64,000 nt of DNA from positions 2,418,001 to 2,482,000 of the forward strand of contig NZ_CP038266.1 in the NCBI RefSeq assembly GCF_004564355.1, given 5' to 3'. The DNA comes from Microbacterium wangchenii (GTDB taxonomy: Bacteria > Actinomycetota > Actinomycetes > Actinomycetales > Microbacteriaceae). The translations under genes and the position numbers were made by a program. The first letter of the stretch is position 1; each line of letters opens with the position of its first letter. The notes below the pieces were generated by a model that worked only from the letters and a program-made list of their open reading frames with translations, did no database searches and was not told where the DNA came from. Below are positions 18,417 to 26,728 of the stretch, piece after piece.

Positions 18417-19163
18417 TCAGCGACGCGGGGTCCACCCCGTCGGCAGGGGGCCTCCCGCACCATCCGCCCGGTCGCGGTCGGCGCGCGCCGACCAGCCCTG
18501 CGCGGCTCCCTCGGTCGCGAAGCCTCCGCGGGCGACTCGGAATCCGACGTCGTCATGACGCACGCGAGGCGGCCCGCCGCGCCTGGTGCCCGCGCGCACG
18601 CTCCACGCGTCGTCGGCGAAACCGCCCCCGCGGAAGACGCGGTAATCGTCGTAGCGTGCGGGGTCGAGAAGATCCCAGCACCACTCCCACACATTGCCCA
18701 GCATGTCGAAGAGGCCGTTGAGGTTCGGCAGCTTGAGCCCCACGTCCTGCGGAGTGCTCACTCCGTCTGCGCTCGTCCAGGCGATCTCGGCGAGCGGCCC
18801 GTAGTGCGGGCCGGTCGAGCCGGCCCGGCACGCGTACTCCCACTCCGCCTCCGTCGGCAGGCGGTACCCGTCCGCATCCACGTGCCACGTCACGTCTTCA
18901 CCGTCGAACGTGTAGGCCGGGTCCAAGCCCTCCCACTCGGACGCGGCGTTGCAGAAGCGGATGGCTCGCAACCAGCTGACCTCGACCGCGGGCCGGTGCG
19001 GATGCGGCGCCGGCTCGCCGATCGCCTGCCCCAGCTGCTCCTGCGTGACCGGGAACGCACCGATCTCGAACGGTTCCAGCTCAACGTCCCATCGGACACG
19101 GCGCCGCGCGTCGTGCAGTTGCACACTGCCCGCGGGGATGCGCGCCATCTCGAGGTCAGCCAC
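18417..19163 (-). CDS. Formylglycine-generating-enzyme/sulfatase-modifying-factor-like protein
   Basis: A 248-residue protein of the FGE-sulfatase (SUMF1) fold. Recognisable blocks are EIGAFPVTQEQ, RLPTEAEWEYACRAG, DMLGNVWEWCWD and RVFRGGGF...RAGTRRG. No sulfatase lies nearby, and members of this fold also serve as non-enzymatic or other oxidising domains. True FGEs use two active-site cysteines; Cys is present in the EWEYACR and VWEWCWD blocks, but I cannot match them to the catalytic pair with confidence. GTG start; ATG at the sixth codon is an alternative. Confidence 0.8.
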   Translation of the reverse strand: MADLEMARIPAGSVQLHDARRRVRWDVELEPFEIGAFPVTQEQLGQAIGEPAPHPHRPAVEVSWLRAIRFCNAASEWEGLDPAYTFDGEDVTWHVDADGYRLPTEAEWEYACRAGSTGPHYGPLAEIAWTSADGVSTPQDVGLKLPNLNGLFDMLGNVWEWCWDLLDPARYDDYRVFRGGGFADDAWSVRAGTRRGGPPRVRHDDVGFRVARGGFATEGAAQGWSARADRDRADGAGGPLPTGWTPRR

Positions 19164-19179
19164 CGAGGCAGTCTCGCAC

Positions 19180-19216
19180 GACGACGGGGCTGTGCGGATC
19201 GCACAGCCCCGTCGTC
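19180..19216 (-). terminator. Strong hairpin after glsB
   Basis: GACGACGGGGCTGTGC (19180-19195) and its exact complement (19201-19216) form a 16-bp perfect stem with a 5-base loop. It lies between glsB and the FGE-like gene, both on the minus strand, so it probably ends glsB transcription. No U-run follows, as is common in actinobacteria. Confidence 0.75.
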
Positions 19217-19255
19217 ACGTTCTCAGCGGACCCTGGCCCGCGTGACCTCAGTCGA

Positions 19256-19534
19256 TCACCGCGTGCGCGCGCCGCGGCGAGTCGCGAAGACATAGATCGC
19301 GAGCACGATGATCGCGCCGATGATCGAGCCGATGATGCCGGCCGGCTGCAGGAAGCCGCCGGCGGGGTCGGCGCCGAAGATCAGGAAGCCGAGGAAACCT
19401 CCCACGAACGACCCGACGATTCCGAGGACGATGGTCATCACGATGCTCATGCTCTGCTTGCCGGGGATCACGGCACGAGCGATGAAGCCGGCGATGAGGC
19501 CGACCAGGATGAGGCCGAGGATGGTCCAGAGCAT
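19256..19534 (-). CDS. GlsB/YeaQ/YmgE family stress membrane protein
   Basis: A 92-residue three-helix membrane protein. The pattern GLILVGLIAGFIARAVIPGK, the glycine-rich GSFVGGFLGFLIFG and GIIGSIIGAIIVLAIY is the family signature. In other bacteria such proteins anchor Asp23-type proteins or respond to envelope stress; here no Asp23 neighbour is visible. A purine-rich AGAGAG run precedes the ATG. Confidence 0.9.
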   Translation of the reverse strand: MLWTILGLILVGLIAGFIARAVIPGKQSMSIVMTIVLGIVGSFVGGFLGFLIFGADPAGGFLQPAGIIGSIIGAIIVLAIYVFATRRGARTR

Positions 19535-19782
19535 TGGTTTTCTCTCTTTCGTCGGTGGGCGCCGGCCGGTGTGCGCGGCACCCGCGGTGACCGCTCCAGC
19601 TAACCGGATGCTGACTCTTCGTCACGAATCGGGCCTGCGCTCTTGTCATCGCGTCCGTCGCGGAATAAGATTCGCGTCCGCGGGAAGGCCCGAAGCCGAT
19701 CGACCATCATCATCCTGACGGCGGATGCGGATCGGTCTGAGGGCCGACGCCCCGTCGGCGGAAGCTTCGTAGCGTCGAAGAC
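19535..19782. other. Intergenic region between glsB and the small membrane ORF
   Basis: About 250 bp with divergent promoters expected. A TAGCGT box at 19770-19775 serves the small ORF at 19783. The glsB promoter is not obvious. Nothing protein-like is seen. Confidence 0.4.
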
Positions 19783-19959
19783 ATGACCCATGCCATCGCC
19801 ACCGCATCCTCTCCCCGCCGCGAGCTCTCGCCGCTGACTGCGGGTCTCCTCGCCATCGCGGGGAACGTGCTCGTGGTGGGCGTCATCCTCGTCGCAGGCC
19901 TCCTCACCCTCGCGGGCGCCGCCGTCGTGTTCGGTTCTGCGCTCATGGATCTCGTCTGA
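19783..19959 (+). CDS. Small single-pass membrane protein, hypothetical
   Basis: A 58-codon frame encoding a short polar N-terminus (MTHAIATASSPRRELSP) and one long hydrophobic segment of about 30 residues, ending MDLV. TAGCGT at 19770-19775 is seven bases before the ATG, the same leaderless spacing used by recognised genes here, which supports it being real. Function unknown; it lies 100 bp before the CBS-domain operon but has its own promoter. Confidence 0.55.
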   Translation: MTHAIATASSPRRELSPLTAGLLAIAGNVLVVGVILVAGLLTLAGAAVVFGSALMDLV

Positions 19960-20058
19960 GCTGTTCCCACAACGCCGCCGCGCCGCTGTCAACCCCTCAC
20001 CGCTGCGCCATGCGGCGGACGTACCGTGTCAGCCCCTACCCAAGAGAGGATCGGGACA

Positions 20059-20478
20059 ATGGTCTCTGCACGCGACATCATGTCGCCGAACGCCCAGTGC
20101 GTCGGCGAGAAGGACACCCTCGTCGACGCGGCACGGTTGATGGCGGGCCTGGACGTCGGCGCCCTCCCCATCTGCGGGGAGGACGAACGTCTCAAAGGCA
20201 TGCTGACCGACCGCGACATCGTCGTGAAGTGCATCGCCCAGGGCGGCGATCCGGCACGGACGACCGCCGGTTCCCTCGCGGAGGGTCCGGTGATCACGGC
20301 CCGTGCCGAAGACGCCATCGAGGCGGTGCTGGAGCTCATGCAGGAGCAGGTGCGCCGCATCCCCGTCATCGACGACCACCGCCTGGTCGGCATCATCAGC
20401 CAGGCCGACATCGCCCAGACGATGTCGTCGGAGGCGACCGGCGCGACGGTGGAGGAGATCTCCGCCGACCTGCCGTGA
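20059..20478 (+). CDS. CBS-domain protein
   Basis: A 139-residue protein made of two CBS motifs, forming one Bateman module that normally binds adenosine nucleotides or similar ligands. First repeat: RDIMSPNAQCV...DVGALPI...LKGMLTDRDIVVK. Second: AEDAIEAVLELMQEQVRRIPVIDDHRLVGIISQADIAQ. The ATG at 20059 follows GAGAGGA. Its stop overlaps the GTG of the next small gene (GTGA). Position as first gene before a ThDP enzyme suggests it senses energy state for that enzyme; this is inference. Confidence 0.88.
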   Translation: MVSARDIMSPNAQCVGEKDTLVDAARLMAGLDVGALPICGEDERLKGMLTDRDIVVKCIAQGGDPARTTAGSLAEGPVITARAEDAIEAVLELMQEQVRRIPVIDDHRLVGIISQADIAQTMSSEATGATVEEISADLP

Positions 20479-20663
20479 CCACCCGGGATGTGCACACCCG
20501 CGCCGTGGACGGCGCGTGGCGCGTGGTCGTGGAGGGGAGCCCGGGGCACAGCCGCACCTTCCCCACCCGCATGGAGGCGCTGCACGCCGGCCAGGTGCTG
20601 GCCATGGTGCTGCACAGCCGCCATCTCATCGACGATACGGAAAGAAGCGAAAGGGCAGGATGA
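20475..20663 (+). CDS. DUF2188-like small protein
   Basis: A 62-residue protein starting at GTG 20475, overlapping the CBS gene stop and in turn overlapping the ThDP enzyme start (ATGA). The pattern W-R-V-V-V-E-G, then RTFPTRMEALHAGQVLAMV, fits the DUF2188 small-protein family (beta strands followed by a helix). Four-base overlaps on both sides show it is translated as part of a three-gene unit. Function unknown. Confidence 0.7.
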   Translation: MTTRDVHTRAVDGAWRVVVEGSPGHSRTFPTRMEALHAGQVLAMVLHSRHLIDDTERSERAG

Positions 20664-22456
20664 GCGCAGATCAGGCGACGGTCTCGGACGTCATCGTGGA
20701 GCGTCTTCGGGCGTGGGGCGTGGAGCGGGTCTACGGGTACAGCGGCGACGGGATCAACGGCGTCATGGACGCGCTGCGCCGCGCGGATCCGAAGATCGCC
20801 TTCGTGCAGGCCCGGCACGAGGAGAACGCCGCCTTCATGGCCGTCGGGGAGGCGAAGTTCGCCGGGCGCGTCGGCGTGGTCATGTCCACGCAGGGTCCGG
20901 GGGCGGTGCACCTGCTGAACGGCCTGTACGACGCCAAACTCGACCACGTCCCCGTCGTGGCGATCGTCGGACAGCAGCGACGCAGCGCCCTGGGCTCCGG
21001 GTACATGCAGGAGATCGACCTGCGAGCACTCATGGGCGACGTGGCGAGCGCGTTCCTCGGCGAGGCGTCCGATCCCGCCCAGATCCCCATGCTGGTGGAC
21101 CGCGCGTTCCGCAGCGCACTGGCCCGGCGCGCGCCCGCCGTCGTCATCGTTCCGCATGACGTGCAGGTCGCCCCGGCCGATCCGCCGCGACACGCTCATG
21201 GCGTGGTGCACACCTCGGCCGTTTTCGAAAGCGGATCGGTTGCGGCCACCGACGACCAGCTCCAACGCGCCGTCGACGTCCTGGCCGGCGCGGAGCGCCC
21301 AGTGATCCTCGCCGGGGCGGGAGCGCGGGGCTGCCGGGACGTCCTCTCCCGCCTGGCCGAGCGGATGGGGGCGGCCATCGTGACCAGTCTGCGCGGCAAG
21401 ACCTTCGTCGACGAGGCCCACCCGCTGTGCGCGGGGACGCTCGGCCACCTGGGCACCACCGCGAGCGCGGATGTGCTGGAGGCCTGCGACGCGCTGCTCA
21501 TCGTCGGGGCGAACGATCCCTGGACGGAGTACTACCCGGCCCCCGGGCAGGCCAGGGCTGTCCAGATCGACATCGATCCCGCCCAGATCGGCAACCGCTA
21601 CCCGGTGGAGGTGCCGGTGGTCTCCGATGCTCACCACGCCCTCGTGCACCTGCTCGCCCGCATCCCGCAGGCGCAGGATGCGTCGTGGGGCGAGCGCGTC
21701 CGCGACCGCGTCGCCCGGTGGCACCGCATCGCCGCGCGCCGCGCCGAGGTGCCCATGCGCGGCGTCAATCCCGAGCACGCCGTGCGGGCGCTTCGACCGC
21801 ACGTCGCCTCCGGGATGCGGGTGGCGCTGGACGTCGGGAGTGTCGTTTACGCCTACGCGCGCCAGCTCGTCGTGCCCTCCGATGTCGACGTGCACCTCTC
21901 CTCGACTCTCGCGAGCATGGGATGCGGCGTGCCCTACGGCCTCGCTGCCAAGCTCAGCGACCCCGCCCGACCGGTGCTGGTGCTCGCCGGCGACGGCGGC
22001 ATGCAGATGACCGGGCTCAACGAGATGCTCACGGTCGCGGCGCGGTGGCGCGACTGGCGCGACCCGCGATTCGTCGTGGCCGTGCTGGACAACCGCGACC
22101 TCGCCGAGGTCAGCTGGGAGCAGCGCGAGATGGAATCGGCGCCGAGGTTCCGCGAGAGCCAGGAGCTGCCGGCGGTGGACTATGCCGCCTATGCCCGGCT
22201 GCTGGGGCTGGACGGGGTCACCGCGGGCTCACCGGATGAGGTCGAGGAGGCGTGGACCCGGGCGTTCGCCGCCGAGCGTCCATGCGTGGTGCACCTGCGG
22301 ACAGATCCCGCTGCCCCACTCGTACCCCCCTCGCAGGTGGACGTCGCGCAGCTGTGGGAGACACTGCGCGCGGAGGCCGACGCCGGCGGCGAGCACGGCC
22401 GTGCCGCCGTCGAACTGCTGGACGCCTACCTCGCCATCGACGAGGAGGAGCGCTAG
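20660..22456 (+). CDS. Thiamine-diphosphate enzyme, pyruvate oxidase/acetolactate-synthase-like
   Basis: A 598-residue ThDP-dependent enzyme with the three-domain layout of pyruvate oxidase, acetolactate synthase and pyruvate dehydrogenase (quinone). The catalytic Glu lies in ARHEENAAFMA (residue about 52). The central domain holds VILAGAGARGCRDVL. The ThDP/metal motif is GDGGMQM...LDNRDLAEV. Relatives convert pyruvate to acetate or acetyl-phosphate, but substrate cannot be fixed here. It ends an operon with the CBS and DUF2188-like genes. Confidence 0.87.
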   Translation: MSADQATVSDVIVERLRAWGVERVYGYSGDGINGVMDALRRADPKIAFVQARHEENAAFMAVGEAKFAGRVGVVMSTQGPGAVHLLNGLYDAKLDHVPVVAIVGQQRRSALGSGYMQEIDLRALMGDVASAFLGEASDPAQIPMLVDRAFRSALARRAPAVVIVPHDVQVAPADPPRHAHGVVHTSAVFESGSVAATDDQLQRAVDVLAGAERPVILAGAGARGCRDVLSRLAERMGAAIVTSLRGKTFVDEAHPLCAGTLGHLGTTASADVLEACDALLIVGANDPWTEYYPAPGQARAVQIDIDPAQIGNRYPVEVPVVSDAHHALVHLLARIPQAQDASWGERVRDRVARWHRIAARRAEVPMRGVNPEHAVRALRPHVASGMRVALDVGSVVYAYARQLVVPSDVDVHLSSTLASMGCGVPYGLAAKLSDPARPVLVLAGDGGMQMTGLNEMLTVAARWRDWRDPRFVVAVLDNRDLAEVSWEQREMESAPRFRESQELPAVDYAAYARLLGLDGVTAGSPDEVEEAWTRAFAAERPCVVHLRTDPAAPLVPPSQVDVAQLWETLRAEADAGGEHGRAAVELLDAYLAIDEEER

Positions 22457-22466
22457 GTCTGCCGGC

Positions 22467-22865
22467 TCATTCCGGCTCGTACCCGATCAGCCACGTCAGG
22501 CCGTATCGATCCCGCACGGTTCCGTCGCTGGCGCCCCACGGGCGCGCCTGAAGAGGGTCCACCACGGTTCCCCCCTCCGACAGCGCCGCGAACCACCCCT
22601 CGAGGGTGCCCGCCGGAGCCGCGCCCAGCAGTGACAGCAGCATCCCCTGCACGGCCACCGTCGGCTCGCCCTGCGCCGCATCCGCGGCGAACAGGTCGAC
22701 CGGGCCCGCCAGGATCCCGTGCGCGATCGCTTCGCCGGGTCCATCGTCCCGGCCGAAGTCGGCGAAGGTGTGCAGGCTGAGCTCGCCGCCGAACACGCCG
22801 CGGTAGAACCGCAGCGCGTCGGCGGCGACGCCGGGGAAGAAGACGTAGGGCGCCGGGGCGGTCAT
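22467..22865 (-). CDS. VOC family protein (PhnB-like)
   Basis: A 132-residue glyoxalase/bleomycin-resistance-fold protein. VFFPGVAADALRFYRGVFGGEL is the standard PhnB-like opening, and DRYGLTWLIGYEPE the standard end. Metal residues are not all evident, so it may bind rather than catalyse. TAACGT (22877-22872) six bases before the ATG indicates a leaderless transcript. Confidence 0.85.
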   Translation of the reverse strand: MTAPAPYVFFPGVAADALRFYRGVFGGELSLHTFADFGRDDGPGEAIAHGILAGPVDLFAADAAQGEPTVAVQGMLLSLLGAAPAGTLEGWFAALSEGGTVVDPLQARPWGASDGTVRDRYGLTWLIGYEPE

Positions 22866-22889
22866 GCCGGCACGTTAGTGCCCCGACCG

Positions 22890-23555
22890 CTACGGCCGCT
22901 CGAGTCCGACGCGATCGACCTTGCGGTGATAGCGCATGCCCGCCATACCGCCGAGGATCGCGCCCGCCAGCGTCACGATCGCCGCGCCCACGGCCGTCAG
23001 GATGCCGGTCGCCGTCGCTGACTCGGGCGTGACCGGGATGCGCGGGAAGCCGTCGAGGTTCGCCAGGATGTCCCACTGGCTGCCCGCGATGGCCGACACG
23101 ACGGCCACGACCACGGCGATCACGATCGCCCACAGCCACACGGCGAGGCCCTGCTTGGCTCCGCTGAACCGAGCCATCCGGCCGGCGACGTATCCGCCGG
23201 CGAAGTAGGCGATGAACAGCACCACGGCCAGGACGATGGCGCTGCCGATGCCGACCGCATCGCTGTTCTCGGCCGCGGCGTCGGCCGCCTCCTCCACCGA
23301 CGTCCCGGAACCGACCCCGATGGCCGCTCCGACCGCGGCGACCAGCGCCGCGAGAAGGACCGCGGCCCCCATCGCAGTGAGCCAGCCGAAGAACGCGGCG
23401 CCGAACTTGAAACCACCGAAACGCTCCTTCTCGCGAGCGAGAACGTCGCGGTGGAGCGTGTCATGCTGCGCGTCCGCCACGACCCGGGGCTCATCTCGGG
23501 GGTCCGAGCCTCGGGGTGGCACGGCATCCCGGCGATCTGCGTTGTCTGCACTCAT
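22890..23555 (-). CDS. Membrane protein, hypothetical
   Basis: A 221-residue protein with a charged, soluble N-terminal 50 residues and four hydrophobic segments, with GGYVAGRMARFSGAKQG between segments two and three and a glycine-rich last segment (AGAILGGMAGMRYH). Such proteins are common in actinobacteria without a known function. TACCTT (23567-23562) lies six bases before the ATG. Confidence 0.7.
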   Translation of the reverse strand: MSADNADRRDAVPPRGSDPRDEPRVVADAQHDTLHRDVLAREKERFGGFKFGAAFFGWLTAMGAAVLLAALVAAVGAAIGVGSGTSVEEAADAAAENSDAVGIGSAIVLAVVLFIAYFAGGYVAGRMARFSGAKQGLAVWLWAIVIAVVVAVVSAIAGSQWDILANLDGFPRIPVTPESATATGILTAVGAAIVTLAGAILGGMAGMRYHRKVDRVGLERP

Positions 23556-23647
23556 GGGCCGAAGGTAGGTCCGGCCGCCCCCTCACTGCACACGGTTGCC
23601 CTCGGGGCCGGACCCGCGTAACCTGCCCCGGCCCGCGCGCTCCCCTG

Positions 23648-24109
23648 TCACTCGGCCTTGAGCAGCTCACTCACCCGGTAGGGGATCACTTCACGCAGGA
23701 AGAGGCTCGTCGACGTCCGCAGGATACCCGGGCACAGGCGGATGACCTCCGCCACGCGGTACAGGTCGTCCGGGCTCTTCGCGACCACCCGCAGCAGCAG
23801 GTCCGTATCACCGGCGGGCGCGAAGCACTCGAGCACCTCGGGCACCCCGCGCAGCGCCTCGATGGCGTCGGCGATCGAATGCTGGTCGAGTTCGACGCGG
23901 ATGGATGCGGCCACACCTCGCCCCAGCGCGGCCGGTCGCACGCGGGCGCTGTGCGGTCGGAGCACACCGGAGGACGCGAGACGCTCCAGCCGCGCGTGCA
24001 CGGTGCCGCGCGCCAAGGAGAGCCGCTGTGCCAGGAGTGCGACGGGGAGGCGGGGGTCGTCGTCGAGGGCGAGCAGGATCCGCCGGTCGGTCTCGTCCAG
24101 GCCGTTCAT
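23648..24109 (-). CDS. Lrp/AsnC family transcriptional regulator
   Basis: A 153-residue amino-acid-responsive regulator. The winged HTH is DETDRRILLALDDDPRLPVALLAQRLSLARGTVHARL-like in layout, followed by the RAM effector domain (VPEVLECFAPAGDTDLLLRV). ATG at 24109 was chosen; an in-frame TTG three codons earlier is possible. It is divergent from an APC amino-acid permease 370 bp away, which is its likely target. ATTGCAC repeats just upstream (near 24174 and 24205) may be its binding sites. Confidence 0.9.
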   Translation of the reverse strand: MNGLDETDRRILLALDDDPRLPVALLAQRLSLARGTVHARLERLASSGVLRPHSARVRPAALGRGVAASIRVELDQHSIADAIEALRGVPEVLECFAPAGDTDLLLRVVAKSPDDLYRVAEVIRLCPGILRTSTSLFLREVIPYRVSELLKAE

Positions 24110-24477
24110 ACTGTCCAATCCTCTTCTTCGTGCGCGGAGACAACTGATCAGATCGACTAGTCGATCGCGGCGCTATTGCACTGATTGCGCGGTGGGTGTT
24201 GTGATCATTGCACACACGAGCGCACGCCGCCACGAGCAGCGAGCGTCGGGATCGGCGAGCACACCCCGCTCCGCGACCCCTTCGTGAAAGGGCTCGCGCT
24301 CCACCGGCGCTCTGCCCGGCCCGTACCGGAGAAGCGCCCCCGCGGGGGCGCTTCTCCCGTCTGCGCAGTGCGGGGCCCGCGACACCACGACGACGCGGAC
24401 GCGCGCATTTTAGGGGACCGTTCCTTCTGTTCCGGGAGGGGCTTGCACAGCGGGACTGCGGGCACTGGAGTGGTGCG
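24110..24477. other. Large divergent intergenic region with perfect palindrome
   Basis: 368 bp between the Lrp gene and the permease. ATTGCAC occurs near 24174 and 24205. A perfect 30-bp palindrome at 24328-24357 (arms GGAGAAGCGCCCC around CGCG) is followed by AT-richer CATTTTAGGGG near 24408. No frame has clear protein character. It could hold an Lrp control region, an attenuator or a small RNA ending at the palindrome. Confidence 0.5.
24328..24357. terminator. Perfect 30-bp palindrome, terminator-like
   Basis: GGAGAAGCGCCCC, CGCG centre, GGGGCGCTTCTCC. The form is typical of actinobacterial terminators, but it lies 120 bp upstream of a gene reading away from it and between divergent genes, so what it terminates is unclear. 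Confidence 0.5.
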
Positions 24478-25869
24478 ATGACCAAAGACATCGCACCGCC
24501 CGCGCCGGGTGCGAAGGTGGGACTGAAGCGTGCTGTCGGCACGCCGCTCCTCTTCGCCTTCATCGTCGGCGACACGCTTGGAGCGGGCATCTACACCCTC
24601 GTCGGGACGATGGCCGACGATGTGGGTGGTGTCATCTGGCTGCCGCTGCTGATCGCGCTCGTGGTGGCGCTGCTGACGGCGGGGACGTACGCCGAGCTCA
24701 TCACGAAGTACCCGCACGCCGGCGGCGCCGCCCGTTACGTCGATCGCGCGTTCAACGTCCCCTATCTGTCGTTCCTCGTGGGCTTCCTCATGATGGCTTC
24801 GGGCATCACGACGGCAGCCGCCCTCGCGAACGCGTTCGCCGGCGACTATCTCGGCGCGCTCATCGACGTCCCCCAGATCCCGACGGCGATCGTCTTCATC
24901 ATCCTGCTGACGCTGATCAACCTCCGCGGCGTGCGGGAATCGCTGGCAGCCAACCTGGTCGCCTCCGTCATCGAGGTGACCGGACTGGTCATCGTGATCG
25001 TCATCGCGGCCATCGTGCTGGGCAGCGGAAGCGGCGAGCCGGCGCGCATCTTCGAGTTCGCCCCCGACGTGCCGCCGCTGCAGGGGGCCTTCGCCGCATC
25101 CATCGTCGCGTTCTTCTCCTTCCTCGGCTTCGAAGCGGCCGCGAACATGGCCGAGGAGGTCAAGAACCCGTCGAAGGCCTACCCTCGCGCGCTGTTCGGC
25201 GCCATCATCACGGCGGCCGTGGTCTACCTGCTCATCGCCATCGGCGCAGTCATCGTGCTGCCGCCGGCGGACCTGGCCGAGTCGACCGGCCCGCTCCTGG
25301 ACGTCGTGGCCGCCAGCGGCCTGGGCGTGCCGAACTGGCTGTTCGGACTCATCGCCCTGGTCGCCATCGCCAATGGTGCGCTGCTGTTCATGGTCATGGC
25401 CAGCCGCGTGAGCTACGGGCTGGCCACGGCGGGCCTTCTCCCCCGCATGTTCGAGCGCGTGCTGCCCAAGCGCCGCACTCCGTGGGTGTCGATCCTCGCC
25501 GTGGCCGGTGCCACCATCCTGCTGAGCCTCATCGGCGATGTCGCGACCCTGGCCGAGACGACCGTGCTGCTCCTGCTGCTGGTGTTCCTCTCGGCCAACG
25601 TCAGCGTCCTGGTGCTGAAGAAGAAGGATCCCGTCGACCATCCGCACTTCACGGTGCCGCGGATCGTGCCGATCCTGGCGATCATCGCCAGCATCGTGCT
25701 GCTGACGCAGCAGTCGTGGACGGTGTGGCTGGGAGCCCTGGCCTACATCGCGGTCGGCTCGGCCCTCTTCCTCGTCGCCCGTTACACGCGCAAGCGCGGC
25801 GACGACCGCGCCAGCGCGCGCGAGGACGCCGCGACCGCTCCCGGCGCCGCCGCATCCGATCCGGAGTGA
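24478..25869 (+). CDS. APC superfamily amino-acid permease
   Basis: A 463-residue secondary transporter with about 12 membrane helices. Helix 1 has GDTLGAGIYTLVG, the unwound substrate-binding segment of the APC fold, and helix 6 has FFSFLGFEAAANMAEEVKNPSKAYPRA, a strong family signature. The C-terminus is a short charged tail. ATG at 24478 follows GGAG by seven bases; an upstream in-frame extension is Arg-rich and rejected. It is probably controlled by the divergent Lrp protein. Confidence 0.92.
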   Translation: MTKDIAPPAPGAKVGLKRAVGTPLLFAFIVGDTLGAGIYTLVGTMADDVGGVIWLPLLIALVVALLTAGTYAELITKYPHAGGAARYVDRAFNVPYLSFLVGFLMMASGITTAAALANAFAGDYLGALIDVPQIPTAIVFIILLTLINLRGVRESLAANLVASVIEVTGLVIVIVIAAIVLGSGSGEPARIFEFAPDVPPLQGAFAASIVAFFSFLGFEAAANMAEEVKNPSKAYPRALFGAIITAAVVYLLIAIGAVIVLPPADLAESTGPLLDVVAASGLGVPNWLFGLIALVAIANGALLFMVMASRVSYGLATAGLLPRMFERVLPKRRTPWVSILAVAGATILLSLIGDVATLAETTVLLLLLVFLSANVSVLVLKKKDPVDHPHFTVPRIVPILAIIASIVLLTQQSWTVWLGALAYIAVGSALFLVARYTRKRGDDRASAREDAATAPGAAASDPE

Positions 25870-25889
25870 CCCCGGCGCGGCGCCGCCGC

Positions 25890-25969
25890 ATGCGCAGAAC
25901 TCAGGAGAAACGCCGCCGGCGCGCCGCCCGGGCGCACCCGGACGACCGATCTTCCTGAGTTCTGCGCAT
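25890..25969. repeat. Long inverted repeat, 17-bp perfect arms
   Basis: ATGCGCAGAACTCAGGA (25890-25906) is exactly complemented at 25953-25969, with 46 bp between, itself GC-rich and foldable. It lies just after the permease stop and may end its transcript. Fifteen bases of the arm (GCGCAGAACTCAGGA) recur at 50972-50986, which suggests a dispersed repeat family. Confidence 0.7.
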
Positions 25970-26056
25970 GTGCGTGTGGCGACCTCAGCACTGACCGATC
26001 GGAGGTGCGGCGTCAAGGGGCATCGCGTCGAACACGGCGGGGTGCACCCTCGAACC

Positions 26057-26275
26057 ATGACATCGAACGGGAACCCCCTCGAGGCTTCGGAGGCCGACGA
26101 CGCCGAGGTGGTCGAGCACATCGCCGAGGACGTGCGCGACGAGATCCGTCATGGGCACGTGGAGGATGATGTGACGCACGTGCTGGCGGAGCGGCTGGAC
26201 GAAGCCGGCGTGCACCTGCGCCCGGAGAAGATCGAAGACCTCGCCGAGGACATCGAGACCGACGCCTCGATCTGA
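26057..26275 (+). CDS. Small acidic protein, hypothetical
   Basis: A 72-residue highly acidic protein (many D/E, e.g. EASEADDAEVVEHIAEDV and EKIEDLAEDIETDASI) predicted to be helical and soluble. It ends immediately before the convergent VOC gene. No family recognised. Third-position GC is high and the frame fills the gap, supporting that it is real. Confidence 0.6.
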   Translation: MTSNGNPLEASEADDAEVVEHIAEDVRDEIRHGHVEDDVTHVLAERLDEAGVHLRPEKIEDLAEDIETDASI

Positions 26276-26680
26276 TCAGCTCTCGGCTGGAGGCGGATGG
26301 TGCATGAACTCGATCCGGATCCCGTCGTCGTCTTCCACGAACGAGGCGTAGTAGCGCTCCGAGAAGCGCGGGTACACCTTGGGATCGCGCACTGCTGACC
26401 AGCCGGCGGCGAGGGCGACCGCGTGCAGGCGGTCGACCTCATCCCGGGAGTCGACGGCGAACGCGAGATGCTGCCATCCCACGCGGCCGTGCCGGTGCGG
26501 CCCGGTGCCTTCCTCTCGTGCGGGGAAGAGGATCAGCTCGGTCTCCCCCTCCCGGTACCACGACACCGAGCCGTCGGCGTCGTAGCGCGTGCAGCCGAGC
26601 GCCTGCAGCACGGGGTCGAACTGCGCGATCCCGCGCGAGAGGTCTTCGACGGTGATGCCGAGATGGTCCAGAAGGGGCAT
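26276..26680 (-). CDS. VOC family protein (glyoxalase-like)
   Basis: A 134-residue single VOC module. LDHLGITVEDLSRGIAQFDPVL is the opening, with His near residue 6 as a metal ligand. VGWQHLAFAVDSRDEVDRLH gives the second histidine region and DDDGIRIEFMHHP the family's terminal Glu. A metal-dependent small-molecule activity or antibiotic sequestration is possible; no neighbour decides. Confidence 0.87.
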   Translation of the reverse strand: MPLLDHLGITVEDLSRGIAQFDPVLQALGCTRYDADGSVSWYREGETELILFPAREEGTGPHRHGRVGWQHLAFAVDSRDEVDRLHAVALAAGWSAVRDPKVYPRFSERYYASFVEDDDGIRIEFMHHPPPAES

Positions 26681-26728
26681 GCACCGATTATCACGATGCC
26701 CTCCGACGCCGGAAAGGGCCGGATGCCG

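Noticed and set aside
20396..21895. 500-codon minus-strand frame antisense to the ThDP enzyme
   Set aside because: The ThDP enzyme is clearly real; the antisense frame has no recognisable domain.
24190..24360. tRNA or SRP RNA in the Lrp-permease gap
   Set aside because: No GGTTCGA T-loop, no acceptor-stem pairing and no conserved SRP loop sequence.
24173..24388. Possible 71-codon minus-strand gene in the Lrp-permease gap
   Set aside because: No RBS or leaderless box, runs through the palindrome, no recognisable motif.
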